The notes beneath the pieces were generated by a model. The model was not told the DNA's origin and searched no databases. It saw nothing but the letters and a program-made list of their open reading frames with translations. From positions 1-45,687 of the forward strand of contig VBOL01000167.1 in the NCBI GenBank assembly GCA_005887945.1: DNA of 45,687 bases, given 5' to 3'. Below are positions 24,212-33,372 of the stretch, piece after piece. Both the position numbers and the translations under genes were made by a program. The number at the start of each line of letters is the position of its first letter. Within the stretch, counting starts at the first letter, position 1. Source of the stretch: Nitrospirota bacterium. Lineage in GTDB: Bacteria > Nitrospirota > Nitrospiria > Nitrospirales > Nitrospiraceae.

Positions 24212-25548
24212 CACAGGTGAAACTGATCAGTGCCTGGTTTGGAGGAGCGCTGCTGCTAGCAGGAGTTGTCGGTATTCTTGAATCTGGGGCAGCGGATGTG
24301 TTCCTCGAAGCCACCCGCCCAGATTTCCAAAAAATTTCCCTGGCCGTTGCGGGGATACACAATGCAGGAGGTCCCGACTGGTTGGGGGGGCGGATCGAAG
24401 AAGTTCTCAAAAAGGATGTGCAACGGTCGATGGTCTTTGATCTGGTGGATTTGCCCAGTCTTGGGATTCAAACACCCGATGTCGGAAATGGGACGGGGGT
24501 CGGTTCCAAGGCCGTATTCAAACAAGCGGCTGAGAAGGGTGTCTCGGTCTTGGTCTGGGGAAAAGCGGGCCTGAAAGAGGCGGACAAAAATGCCGACGTG
24601 AACATGGAAGGCTTCGTCTATGACAGCGGCAGCGATGAAGTCGTGGGGGGGAAGCGCTACGCTGGATCGCCCTCGGTTGTGCGGCAGATGGCGCACCGCT
24701 TTGCCGACGAACTGGTGTTTCGTTACACGGGCGAGCCGGGCATCGCGCGGACGAAGATCGCGTATGTGGCTGAACAGGGGGGTGCCCGCGAGTTGTTCGT
24801 GATGGACTATGATGGCTACGATGCGCGCCAACTTACCGCCGATGGATTCCTGAATCTCATGCCGCAATGGTCTCCGGATCGCCGGTTCCTCATCTTCACC
24901 GCCTATCGCAATCGCAATACGCAGGACATCGACATGATTGAATTGGCGACGGGCAAGCGATGGACGGTGATTTCCCTCGGGGGATTGAACATCACTCCGG
25001 CACTGTCTCCTGATGGAAACTTCCTGGCGTTTGCCTCCAGTCACGAAGGCAATTCCGAGGTCTATCGGTTGGATACAAGGACGAAAGCCATTCAACGGCT
25101 GACGGTGAATCCCTCAGGCGACTTGTCTCCCTCATGGTCTCCAAACGGGAGAGAGCTGGTGTTTGTGTCCGATCGAGGTGGCGGGCCCCAGCTGTTCCTA
25201 ATGGGTTCAGACGGGTTGAACGTGCGCCGCCTGACGTTTGAGGGCGATTACAATGCGGCGCCAGTGTGGTCGCCGCGCGGTAACTGGATCGCCTATGTAT
25301 GCCGGACGCATAAAGAGTATAAGCTCTGTGTCATCTCGCCGGACGGACAGAAGCGTATGCAATTGACGACAGGACCGGGTGTCGATGATTCACCCTCCTG
25401 GTCGCCGGATGGCCGGCATCTGGTATTCAGTTCGACGGCCGATGGAAAGAGCCACATCTATATGATCGATGCCGATGGTAAGGACATCGAACGGCTCACC
25501 TTCCAGGGGACGCACAATAGCGCGCCCTCCTGGTCTCCGGCATCGTGA
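24208..25548 (+). CDS. tolB: TolB periplasmic beta-propeller protein
   Basis: A 446-residue protein with a signal peptide (about 1-29, GALLLAGVVGILESGAADV). The N-terminal alpha/beta domain (LAVAGIHNAGGPDWLGG; SVLVWGKAG) is followed by a six-bladed propeller with repeated S-P-D-G-x-x-(L/I)-x-F motifs: QWSPDRRFLIFTA, LSPDGNFLAFAS, WSPNGRELVFVSDR, WSPRGNWIAYV, WSPDGRHLVFSS. TolB binds Pal and helps constrict the outer membrane during division. It overlaps tolA by ATGA and is followed by pal after about 80 bases. Confidence 0.96.
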   Translation: MTQVKLISAWFGGALLLAGVVGILESGAADVFLEATRPDFQKISLAVAGIHNAGGPDWLGGRIEEVLKKDVQRSMVFDLVDLPSLGIQTPDVGNGTGVGSKAVFKQAAEKGVSVLVWGKAGLKEADKNADVNMEGFVYDSGSDEVVGGKRYAGSPSVVRQMAHRFADELVFRYTGEPGIARTKIAYVAEQGGARELFVMDYDGYDARQLTADGFLNLMPQWSPDRRFLIFTAYRNRNTQDIDMIELATGKRWTVISLGGLNITPALSPDGNFLAFASSHEGNSEVYRLDTRTKAIQRLTVNPSGDLSPSWSPNGRELVFVSDRGGGPQLFLMGSDGLNVRRLTFEGDYNAAPVWSPRGNWIAYVCRTHKEYKLCVISPDGQKRMQLTTGPGVDDSPSWSPDGRHLVFSSTADGKSHIYMIDADGKDIERLTFQGTHNSAPSWSPAS

Positions 25549-25628
25549 GGATGACATGTTGACCGTACCGGATGAATGAAGGCACATGAATGATCGAGAT
25601 GACTAACCTAGGAAAAGGAGAAATATGT

Positions 25629-26303
25629 ATGAACAGGACACTCTGTACATGCGGCGTGGTGCTGGTGATGAGCATGGCATTGATTGGTATGCCTGGCTGC
25701 TCCAAAAAATCCGTACAATCTGGCGGTGACTCCCAGTCCACTCAAGGGATGGCGAAGGGAGGGGGGGCAGATAGTTCCAAGTCCGGTGTCGGCAGCTTCC
25801 CGGACACCGGCGTTCAGTCGGGTGGCGGCGGGCTTCGGGGCCTCGACAAGAACCCCTCAGAGGAGCGTGTGGGCAGTGGCACGATGCTGGCGAAGGTGGA
25901 TCCCTCCAGCAGTGCCGAACGACAAATGGATGAGGTCAGGGCCGAGCAGGCCGCCTCAGCTGCAGCGGGCTTGCGAGATGTGTTGTTCGGCTACGATAGC
26001 TGGACGATTTCCGAGGATGGGCGTCAAGCGTTGAGTCGCGATGCCGAGTGGATGAAGTCCAACCCGAGCGCGCTGGTCAAGGTCGAAGGGCACTGTGACG
26101 AACGCGGGACCGCCGCCTACAACCTCGTACTCGGCGAAAAACGGGCAAAAGCCGCCCGGAACTATCTGGTCGAACTCGGTGTCGGCGCCAATCGTCTGTC
26201 AGTGGTGTCGTATGGGAAAGAGCGGCCGTCCTGCAATGAACATGCGGAATCGTGCTACCAGCAGAATCGGCGAGGACATCTTGCGGTGAAAACGGGGAAG
26301 TAG
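25629..26303 (+). CDS. pal: Pal peptidoglycan-associated lipoprotein
   Basis: A 224-residue outer-membrane lipoprotein that binds peptidoglycan through an OmpA C-like domain. ATG 25629 has an AAAGGAG ribosome-binding site eight bases upstream, chosen over an earlier in-frame start. The signal peptide ends in lipobox IGMPGC. A Gly/Ser-rich linker (about 25-100) follows, longer than in E. coli Pal. The OmpA domain contains DVLFGYDSWTISEDGRQAL and VKVEGHCDERGTAAYNLVLG with RAKAARNYLVELGV, the peptidoglycan-binding signature. It completes the tol-pal set. Confidence 0.95.
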   Translation: MNRTLCTCGVVLVMSMALIGMPGCSKKSVQSGGDSQSTQGMAKGGGADSSKSGVGSFPDTGVQSGGGGLRGLDKNPSEERVGSGTMLAKVDPSSSAERQMDEVRAEQAASAAAGLRDVLFGYDSWTISEDGRQALSRDAEWMKSNPSALVKVEGHCDERGTAAYNLVLGEKRAKAARNYLVELGVGANRLSVVSYGKERPSCNEHAESCYQQNRRGHLAVKTGK

Positions 26304-26388
26304 GCGGCGTGCTCTTTGTCGCGACGGTTATGACTCCGTTGTCTACGAAGAGAGAACAGGGGATTCCTTCATCATAGTGGGTGGAACA

Positions 26389-27861
26389 ATGTGGAACTAT
26401 TCGGATACAAAGGGAACCTGGGCGGCGATCTGTGTGATCTGTACCCTGTTGTTGACCGGCTGCATTGCCCAACAAGCTGATCTCAAACAGACGGAGAAGA
26501 ATCTTCAGCAGCGCATCAAGCAGTCGAGCGATGAGTCGGCACAGACCCGTGCGCGACAGAGTCAAGAGATTTCGGTACTTCGGGAGCAGGAGTTGCCGCA
26601 GTTGCGTGGCGAACTGGAGCGCGCGTTGCACCAAGCTCAGGAACTCCAGGGCAAGCAGGAAGACCTCAAGCAGCGCTCTACGCAACTTGAGCAACAAACC
26701 AAGCGGCTCGAACAGTTGGCCGGCAAGCTGGAGGCGGATAGCACAACTCGATACAACCAGGTGCGCGAGAGCCTCAATGCTCAAGATGTGAAAAATAAGC
26801 AGGATCGCGATCAGCTCCGCATGGACGTGAACACTCGCCTTGACGACGTGAGCCGGCAGATGGAGGTGGTGCGAAAAGAGATCATCGAGGTCGTGCAGAA
26901 GACGAACAGCGGACTTGCCAAGAGTCTCGACGTACGTCTAGAGGAGCAGCATAAGGCGCTGACGGATAACCAGGCTCGGGCCGAACAGTTGTCGGCAAAA
27001 TTCGCACAATTCAGTCAGCCCTTAACTGCATGCAGGGATTCGCTGACAGGTTTGAGCGAGCGGGTGAGCCAAGAAGAGCAGGAGAGCAAAGCTTCGGCAA
27101 CCCATATCAATGAGACGAACAAGGCCGTGACCGGTCATTTAGGCGAGGTCAATAAGAGTGTCGCATTTGTCGCGCAGAAGTTTGCTGCCCGTTTCGATGA
27201 ACAGGACCGTCGTCTGGATGCCCTCTCCAAGGTCGTTGAGCAGGTCGCGCAGGATGCGCATGTACGAGGGGGAAGCAAGGGAGGGGCACGTCAGTTACCC
27301 ACGAAGCCGGCCCACCGATCGGCAACGGTGCCTTCGGCTGAAACCCCGAAGGTTGAGCAGGAGATGCCCACGGCTTCGCTCCCTGTGCAAGCGGAAGCGG
27401 GACAATCGGCTGAAGCGGTGACATCGGCAGTCGAGTCCGAGGAGTCGCCGCGCCCGCAAGTCAGCCAGAGTAGTGAGCGTTCCGATAAAGTCGAGTACGA
27501 ACGTCTACTGGCACTGTTTCGTGATGGGGACTTGGATGGAGCCCGGCAGGGGTTCGCCGCATTTTTGCGTGACTATCAGAACTCGGATCTATCTCCAAAC
27601 GCTCGCTATTGGCTCGGTGAATCGCATTACGGCAAGAAAGATTATCGACAGGCGATCGATTCATACGACCGCGTCGAACTGGATTTCCCCCAGAGTGAGA
27701 AAGTACCATCGGCGATCTTGAAGAAAGGATATGCGTACCTGGCGATGAAAGATAAGAAGCGCGCTTCTTCGGCCTTCAAACAGGTGGTGACGTTGTATCC
27801 ACGGACTCCTGAGGCAGGAAAAGCGTCCGATAAACTATCCCAGTTGAAGGAGTCGCGATAA
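26389..27861 (+). CDS. cpoB: CpoB/YbgF-like tol-pal system protein (large, lipoprotein)
   Basis: A 490-residue lipoprotein. The start ATG 26389 gives MWNYSDTKGTWAAICVICTL with lipobox LLTGC. A very long coiled coil rich in Gln, Glu and Lys spans about residues 25-270. A low-complexity linker follows, then a C-terminal TPR domain (EYERLLALFRDGDLDGARQGF; YWLGESHYGKKDYRQAIDSYD; ILKKGYAYLAMKDKKRASSAF) as in CpoB/YbgF, which couples Tol-Pal with peptidoglycan synthesis. At nearly twice the length of the E. coli protein (about 260 residues) the coiled coil is unusually long. A second family member follows immediately. Confidence 0.85.
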   Translation: MWNYSDTKGTWAAICVICTLLLTGCIAQQADLKQTEKNLQQRIKQSSDESAQTRARQSQEISVLREQELPQLRGELERALHQAQELQGKQEDLKQRSTQLEQQTKRLEQLAGKLEADSTTRYNQVRESLNAQDVKNKQDRDQLRMDVNTRLDDVSRQMEVVRKEIIEVVQKTNSGLAKSLDVRLEEQHKALTDNQARAEQLSAKFAQFSQPLTACRDSLTGLSERVSQEEQESKASATHINETNKAVTGHLGEVNKSVAFVAQKFAARFDEQDRRLDALSKVVEQVAQDAHVRGGSKGGARQLPTKPAHRSATVPSAETPKVEQEMPTASLPVQAEAGQSAEAVTSAVESEESPRPQVSQSSERSDKVEYERLLALFRDGDLDGARQGFAAFLRDYQNSDLSPNARYWLGESHYGKKDYRQAIDSYDRVELDFPQSEKVPSAILKKGYAYLAMKDKKRASSAFKQVVTLYPRTPEAGKASDKLSQLKESR

Positions 27862-27866
27862 CCGTG

Positions 27867-28655
27867 ATGCGCAAGAAAACAGGTTCAAGGGGGTTGGTCG
27901 TTCTCATGGCCGGAGCGGTGCTGTTATTCGTCGGATGTGCCAACCACGCAGATTTTGTGGAGTTGCGTGACCACTTGTCGACGGTGTCGAAGTCTCAAGA
28001 ACAAGATCAAAAGCGCCTGGATGCGCTGCAACGACGTTTGGAGTCGCTGGAGCGGGTGAAGGATATCGAATCTGCCAGGTCGAAGCTCGATCCGAAGTTC
28101 GATGAACTGTCTGCACGGATCCAAAGGTTAGAAGGCCGGTTGGCCAAACCCGATGAGACATTGGGTATTCCGGTTGTGCCCAAGGCGGAGTCAGCACCTG
28201 GAGAACCCGTTCGTCCCTCTAAACCACAGAAGCCGGCATCCTCTGCAGATGTGCCGACGATGATGTCCGGCGTTCCCACGATTACCCCGACGTCGGCGTT
28301 CAATCTTGCGTACAATGACTATCTAAACGGAAAATACGAGCTTGCCGTGGCGGGCTTTCAGCGATTTGTGAAAGACTTCCCTGGGACGTCGTTGACGCCG
28401 AATGCCTACTACTGGTTGGGAGAGTCCTCCTATCAGCAGAAGGATTACGTTCGTGCGATGCAATCGTTTGAGTACCTCTCGGCGGAGTATCCAGGAAACG
28501 AGAAAGTGCCGGCGGCGCTCTTCAAATCGGGGCTCGCGGCGGGAGAAACCGGGGATCTCGCCAAATCGAAAAAGAATCTCAAACGGGTCATCGAAGAGTT
28601 TCCCACGTCGGAAGAGGCGAAGCTGGCCAAGAATAAGCTGGCCGAAATTCGATGA
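27867..28655 (+). CDS. second CpoB/YbgF-like tol-pal system lipoprotein
   Basis: A 262-residue lipoprotein: signal peptide with lipobox LLFVGC, a coiled coil (about 30-95, ELRDHLSTVSKSQEQDQKRL), a Pro-rich linker, and a C-terminal TPR domain (NLAYNDYLNGKYELAVAGFQ; YYWLGESSYQQKDYVRAMQSF; SGLAAGETGDLAKSKKNLKR) of the YbgF type. Its size matches a standard CpoB better than the preceding gene does. It begins only five bases after the preceding stop, and the two proteins share the YWLGES block, so they are tandem paralogs that have diverged in coiled-coil length. Confidence 0.85.
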   Translation: MRKKTGSRGLVVLMAGAVLLFVGCANHADFVELRDHLSTVSKSQEQDQKRLDALQRRLESLERVKDIESARSKLDPKFDELSARIQRLEGRLAKPDETLGIPVVPKAESAPGEPVRPSKPQKPASSADVPTMMSGVPTITPTSAFNLAYNDYLNGKYELAVAGFQRFVKDFPGTSLTPNAYYWLGESSYQQKDYVRAMQSFEYLSAEYPGNEKVPAALFKSGLAAGETGDLAKSKKNLKRVIEEFPTSEEAKLAKNKLAEIR

Positions 28656-28721
28656 TCGGACGTCCATCGAGACGGCTCGTGGTGGCTCCCTTGTTCCGGG
28701 CGTTCCCTGGAGTCTAACTTC

Positions 28722-30554
28722 ATGCCCGCCGCCAGTTGCTCCGCCAAGATCCATGTCCTTCCAGACGATGTAGTCAGCCGCATCGCGGCCGGCGAGGTCG
28801 TCGAGCGCCCTGCCGCCGTCGTCAAAGAATTACTGGAAAATAGCCTCGATGCAGGGGGCCTGCATATCACAATCGATGTGAAAGATGGTGGACTGGCCCT
28901 CATGCGAGTCATGGATGATGGAGAGGGGATCAACCGTGCCGATCTTCCCCGTGCCTTCGAGCGGCATGCCACCAGTAAGCTCCGATCAGATCAGGATCTC
29001 ACCTCGGTGAGGACAATGGGCTTTCGCGGCGAGGCGTTACCGAGCATTGCGTCCGTCTCCCATGTGCTGGTGACGACCGCCACCAGGCAGGATACGGTGG
29101 GATCACAGTTCACCCTGGTAGCAGGAGTAGGCAGTTCTATCGTGGACGCACCCCCCCTGCCTGGCACCCGGATCGACGTCTCCAATCTATTTTTCAATCA
29201 ACCGGCCAGAAAGAAGTTTCTCAAATCAACCACGACCGAATTCTCCCATATCAGTCATGTCGTGCAACTCGCAGGCCTCGCCTGGCCATCGGTGCACTTC
29301 CGCCTGACCCATAACGGCCAGGAGATCCTCAACTATCCCGCCGTGACAGCAGATCGCGATCGAATACTTCAAGTATATCGCCAGGCGTTTCTCGATCGGA
29401 CTATTGAGGTGCGAGGCCGGACAGCGGGATCGTCAATCCGCGGCGTGATGGTCGATCCTATCCATGCGCGGTCCTCGAGAACGCCACAGGAATTGTTTGT
29501 GAACCGGCGTCCCATCCGCAATGCGACCGTGTTTCATGCGGTCATGGATGGGTATGGATCGTTTCTGCCCAAAGGGCATCACCCGACATTCGTGCTCTTT
29601 CTGGATATCGAGCCGGACCGACTCGATGTCAACGTCCATCCCACGAAGAAAGAAGTCCGTTTTGCGGAAACAGAAGCCCTTCATCAGTTGGTGCGTCAGT
29701 CAATCCGCCACGCACTCAGTGGTTCCGAGCGGAAGGCCGTGTTGGGTCTCTCGCAGGCAGGGCTGTCGCAGACGGCGCCGGAGTTCGCTCCCACGGCCGA
29801 GCGGCAGACTGCATCGTTCCTGGATTCTCATCCGACCGCCTTGAACTCGGCTCGCAGGCAGGACACCCGGATCAATATTAGTGACGCGGCGTCCCTGTCC
29901 GGCATCGTCGAGGGAAGTCAGTTGGTGTTCGCCCACGAGACAGCCGCGGCGTATCAGCGGGGAGAGAAGCCCGACATCGTGCCGTTTGGACAGATCCTCC
30001 GGACCTATCTCGTGGCGCAGGTGGGCGAAGAACTGCAGGTGATCGATCAACATACGGCGCACGAGCGTGTCCTCTTCCAACGGCTCTGGCGAGGGTGGCA
30101 GAGCCGGGATATTCCCTCGCAGCCGCTCTTGATTCCGGAGCCGATCGAGCTGTCGGCGGCGCAAAGCACGCTGTTGCTCAAGCGTCGTGATGATCTGGAG
30201 AAACTCGGCCTCCTGATTGAACCGTTTGGTACGACGGCCGTGGCAATTCGCGGGGTTCCGATTGGACTTGGCAAGGTAGACGCGGCCATCTTGGTGCAGG
30301 ATCTGATTGACGATTTGACCGAGTGGGACAGCGCATCGTCTCTGGAGCTGCGAGTTCAACCCGTTCTGGCGTCACTGGCCTGCCATGGAGCGGTGCGTGC
30401 CGGACGCGCCTTGACCCTTCCAGAAATTCAAGAGCTGATTCACGATTGGGTGCAGGAAGGGTTGATTATGACCTGTCCGCATGGCCGCCGCACGGCGTTT
30501 CGTCTTTCGACAGATGAGCTTGCCAAGCTGTTCGGGCGGGTTGGATGGTCATGA
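28722..30554 (+). CDS. mutL: DNA mismatch repair protein MutL
   Basis: A 610-residue GHKL ATPase that couples mismatch recognition by MutS to strand incision. N-terminal motifs: VVSRIAAGEVVERPAAVVKE, LLENSLDAGG, GEGINRADL, RTMGFRGEALPSIASVS and LFFNQPARKKFLKS. The C-terminal domain has DQHTAHERVLFQR, close to the endonuclease motif DQHA-x2-E-x4-E but with Thr for Ala and Gln for the last Glu, plus SLACHGAVRAG and CPHGRR. The overall length is normal. Its stop overlaps the start region of miaA, a pairing common in many bacteria. Confidence 0.96.
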   Translation: MPAASCSAKIHVLPDDVVSRIAAGEVVERPAAVVKELLENSLDAGGLHITIDVKDGGLALMRVMDDGEGINRADLPRAFERHATSKLRSDQDLTSVRTMGFRGEALPSIASVSHVLVTTATRQDTVGSQFTLVAGVGSSIVDAPPLPGTRIDVSNLFFNQPARKKFLKSTTTEFSHISHVVQLAGLAWPSVHFRLTHNGQEILNYPAVTADRDRILQVYRQAFLDRTIEVRGRTAGSSIRGVMVDPIHARSSRTPQELFVNRRPIRNATVFHAVMDGYGSFLPKGHHPTFVLFLDIEPDRLDVNVHPTKKEVRFAETEALHQLVRQSIRHALSGSERKAVLGLSQAGLSQTAPEFAPTAERQTASFLDSHPTALNSARRQDTRINISDAASLSGIVEGSQLVFAHETAAAYQRGEKPDIVPFGQILRTYLVAQVGEELQVIDQHTAHERVLFQRLWRGWQSRDIPSQPLLIPEPIELSAAQSTLLLKRRDDLEKLGLLIEPFGTTAVAIRGVPIGLGKVDAAILVQDLIDDLTEWDSASSLELRVQPVLASLACHGAVRAGRALTLPEIQELIHDWVQEGLIMTCPHGRRTAFRLSTDELAKLFGRVGWS

Positions 30555-31552
30555 TGGCCATTCCAACGAGAGCGACGTGTCGTCTCTCCGAGACGCAGGT
30601 CGGTTTCAAGCCTGTTGTCGTGCTGGTTGGACCGACTGCTGTGGGGAAGAGCCGCGTAGCGGTCGAGGTGGCAAAGGCTTTCAAGACCGAGGTGCTCACA
30701 GCAGACTCCCGGCAAGTCTATCGTGGTATGGATGTTGGGACGGATAAGCCAGTTCCAGAGGAGCGCCAGGGTGTTCCCCATCGGCTGGTTGATCTCGTCG
30801 ATCCCGATGAATCGTTTAATGCAGGATTGTATCGCCGTCAGGCTGTCGATGAGATCGAGCGCCTCTATCGAGACTGCCGCCTTCCCCTGGTAGTGGGTGG
30901 CACAGGGCTCTATGTGCGGACCCTCCTCAAGGGCTTGTGCGACGCACCAAAGGCCGATCCGATTGTACGGGCGGCCCTCCGGCAGGAGGCGAAAGACCAA
31001 GGGCACGATCGCCTCTACGCGAGGCTCGTGGATGTCGATCCTGTGGCCGCAGCGAGGTTGCACCCACGCGACGAATCGAAAGTGATCCGCGCGCTGGAGG
31101 TGTACCAGCTATCCGGTCGTCGGATGTCGGAGTTTCAGCAGGAGCATGGGTTTGTCGAGCGGCCTTATTCAGCCTTGATCATCGGCTTGAACCGAGACCG
31201 CGACGCGCTGTATCGGCGTATCGAGGAGCGGATTGATTGGCAGCTGGCTCACGGATTGATAGAAGAGACGAAGCAACTCCTGGCTCAGGGGTATCAGCGC
31301 GCCAGTGCGGCCATGAAAGGCTTGGGGTATCGACAGGTGGCCGAGCACTTGGCCGGCGAGTATGACGTCGCTGAAATGGTTCGGCGATTTAAACGGGACA
31401 CGAGACATTATTCCAAACGACAAATGACTTGGTTTCGAAAGGAACCGGGGATTCAGTGGGTGACGATCAAGGAGTCGGAGTCGGTCCAGCACACGGCAGC
31501 GCTGGTGATCGGACAGGTGGATCGATTTCTCACCACACTACATGAGGATTAG
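30545..31552 (+). CDS. miaA: tRNA dimethylallyltransferase MiaA
   Basis: A 335-residue enzyme that adds a dimethylallyl group to A37 of tRNAs reading UNN codons. Motifs: P-loop GPTAVGKSRVAVEVA, ADSRQVYRGMDVGTDKP, VGGTGLYVRTLLKG, RRMSEFQ and YSKRQMTWFRKEPGI. The N-terminal extension of about 20 residues before the P-loop region is slightly long. ATG 30545 lies inside mutL; ATGs at 30551 and 30554 are alternatives. It is followed two bases later by mtnP. Confidence 0.96.
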   Translation: MVMMAIPTRATCRLSETQVGFKPVVVLVGPTAVGKSRVAVEVAKAFKTEVLTADSRQVYRGMDVGTDKPVPEERQGVPHRLVDLVDPDESFNAGLYRRQAVDEIERLYRDCRLPLVVGGTGLYVRTLLKGLCDAPKADPIVRAALRQEAKDQGHDRLYARLVDVDPVAAARLHPRDESKVIRALEVYQLSGRRMSEFQQEHGFVERPYSALIIGLNRDRDALYRRIEERIDWQLAHGLIEETKQLLAQGYQRASAAMKGLGYRQVAEHLAGEYDVAEMVRRFKRDTRHYSKRQMTWFRKEPGIQWVTIKESESVQHTAALVIGQVDRFLTTLHED

Positions 31553-31554
31553 GG

Positions 31555-32454
31555 ATGACACGGCAGGGGGAGGCAGCGCGCACAGACATTGGGATCATCG
31601 GCGGCAGTGGACTGTACGACATCGAGGGGCTTCGGAAGGTCAAGGAACTGGCGGTAAAAACTCCCTTCGGGGCTCCCTCCGACAAGGTGGTGCTCGGCGA
31701 GTTGGACGGGATTCGCATCGCCTTTCTCTCGCGACATGGACGCGGACATCGGGTCAATCCTTCGGAGATCAACTATCGCGCGAATATTTACGCCCTCAAG
31801 TCGCTCGGGGTGAGCCGGGTGATTTCTGTGAGTGCGGTCGGGAGTATGAAGGAATCGATCAAGCCTGGGGACGTGGTGCTGCCGGATCAGTTTATTGATC
31901 TCACCAAGCGGCGGGTTTCGACATTCTTTGAGGGGGGCATCGTCGCGCACGTGGCATTTGGTGATCCGGTCTGTGCTTCGCTCGGGGCGTCATTGTTTGC
32001 TGCGGCCCGAACGGTCGGCGCCAACGTGCATCAGGGTGGCGTCTATCTCTGCATCGAAGGGCCGCAGTTTTCGACCAAAGGAGAGTCCCGGTTGTATCGT
32101 CAGTGGGGTGCGAGTGTGATCGGGATGACGAATCTCCCTGAGGCCAAGCTCGCTCGTGAGGCAGAACTCTGTTACGCCACGGTGGCCTTGGCAACCGATT
32201 ATGACTGTTGGCATGAGACGGAAAAGGCCGTCACCGTCGAGGCGATCTTGACCACTCTCCGTCAGAATGTCACGTTGGCCAAGCGACTGTTGCGGACGGC
32301 GATGCGTGCGGTGGCCGACGTCAAGGACTGCAGCTGTCAGTGCGCATTGCAGGATGCCATTATCACGGCGCCCGATCGGATGCCCGCCACACTCCGACGG
32401 AAGCTGGCCTTGTTGATGGATCGGGTTGTTCCGGTGAGGAAAGGATTTCGGTAA
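31555..32454 (+). CDS. mtnP: S-methyl-5'-thioadenosine phosphorylase
   Basis: Phosphorolyses methylthioadenosine to adenine and methylthioribose-1-phosphate (methionine salvage). The 299-residue sequence carries GIIGGSGLYDIEGL, the phosphate-binding SRHGRGHRVNPSEINYRANI, the EGPQFSTKGESRLYRQWGA block and MTNLPEAKLAREAELCYA, typical of the hexameric/trimeric MTAP family. A pair of Cys residues near the C-terminus (DCSCQCAL) is also seen in close relatives. It follows miaA by two bases and precedes a PfkB kinase by three bases. Confidence 0.94.
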   Translation: MTRQGEAARTDIGIIGGSGLYDIEGLRKVKELAVKTPFGAPSDKVVLGELDGIRIAFLSRHGRGHRVNPSEINYRANIYALKSLGVSRVISVSAVGSMKESIKPGDVVLPDQFIDLTKRRVSTFFEGGIVAHVAFGDPVCASLGASLFAAARTVGANVHQGGVYLCIEGPQFSTKGESRLYRQWGASVIGMTNLPEAKLAREAELCYATVALATDYDCWHETEKAVTVEAILTTLRQNVTLAKRLLRTAMRAVADVKDCSCQCALQDAIITAPDRMPATLRRKLALLMDRVVPVRKGFR

Positions 32455-32457
32455 GCC

Positions 32458-33372
32458 ATGGGAAAGTTACTCGTAGTCGGATCGGTCGCGTTAGATACGG
32501 TGAAAACACCCTTCGGGGAGGTCAGCGAGGTCCTTGGAGGTTCGGCCACCTATTTCTCAACTGCGGCCAGCTACTTTACTAGTGTCGACCTCATCGCAGT
32601 AGTGGGTGAAGATTTTCCCCCGCAACACCTGGCCTTCCTCAAGAACCGTGGCATCGACTTGACGGGGTTAGAGCGAAGGCCCGGGGCGACGTTTCGATGG
32701 AAAGGGGAGTACACGCATCAGTTGAACGAAGTGCACACTCTCGATACGAAACTCAATGTATTCGAAACCTTTCGACCAAAGATTCCCGAAGCCTACCGAT
32801 CCCCCGACCTGTTGTTTCTCGGTAATATCGATCCGGAGCTTCAGTTGGATGTGCTGCAGAAGCTTTCGCGTCCTCCATTGGTCGCGTGCGATACGATGAA
32901 CTTTTGGATCAACGGCAAGCGAGACGCGTTGTGGCGTGTCTTGGAGCAAGTCGATATTCTGGTCATTAACGATGGGGAGGCCCGCGCACTCGGCGAAAAT
33001 ACGAATCTAGTGAAGGTCGCACAAAAAGTACTCGCGCGTGGGCCCAAGCACCTCATCATCAAACGTGGGGAGTATGGGGTCTTGATGTTCAACGAGAAGC
33101 AGGTGTTCGGGGCTCCGGCCTTCCCGCTTGAAGACGTGTGCGATCCAACCGGTGCGGGGGATACCTTCGCCGGCGGTTTCCTGGGATACCTGACGGCTAC
33201 CGGCAATCGTTCGGTCGAGGCCTTCAAACAAGCGATTATCTTCGGGAGCGTCATGGCGTCATTTACCGTAGAAGCCTTTAGTCTTGACCGTTTGCGAATC
33301 CTGGACTACAAAGAGGTTGAAGAACGGTTTCGGGCCTTTAAGCAGTTGACTCATTTCGAGGACATTTCGTGA
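32458..33372 (+). CDS. PfkB-family sugar/nucleoside kinase
   Basis: A 304-residue ribokinase-like kinase. N-terminal GSVALDTVKTPFGEVSEVLGG and SATYFSTAASYF give the substrate-binding region, and DPTGAGDTFAGGFLGYLTATG the anion hole and catalytic Asp. The position directly after mtnP suggests a purine-salvage or methylthioribose-related kinase such as adenosine kinase, but substrate is inferred from context only. Its TGA shares a base with the next ATG (TGATG), so expression of the lipoprotein gene is coupled. Confidence 0.88.
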   Translation: MGKLLVVGSVALDTVKTPFGEVSEVLGGSATYFSTAASYFTSVDLIAVVGEDFPPQHLAFLKNRGIDLTGLERRPGATFRWKGEYTHQLNEVHTLDTKLNVFETFRPKIPEAYRSPDLLFLGNIDPELQLDVLQKLSRPPLVACDTMNFWINGKRDALWRVLEQVDILVINDGEARALGENTNLVKVAQKVLARGPKHLIIKRGEYGVLMFNEKQVFGAPAFPLEDVCDPTGAGDTFAGGFLGYLTATGNRSVEAFKQAIIFGSVMASFTVEAFSLDRLRILDYKEVEERFRAFKQLTHFEDIS

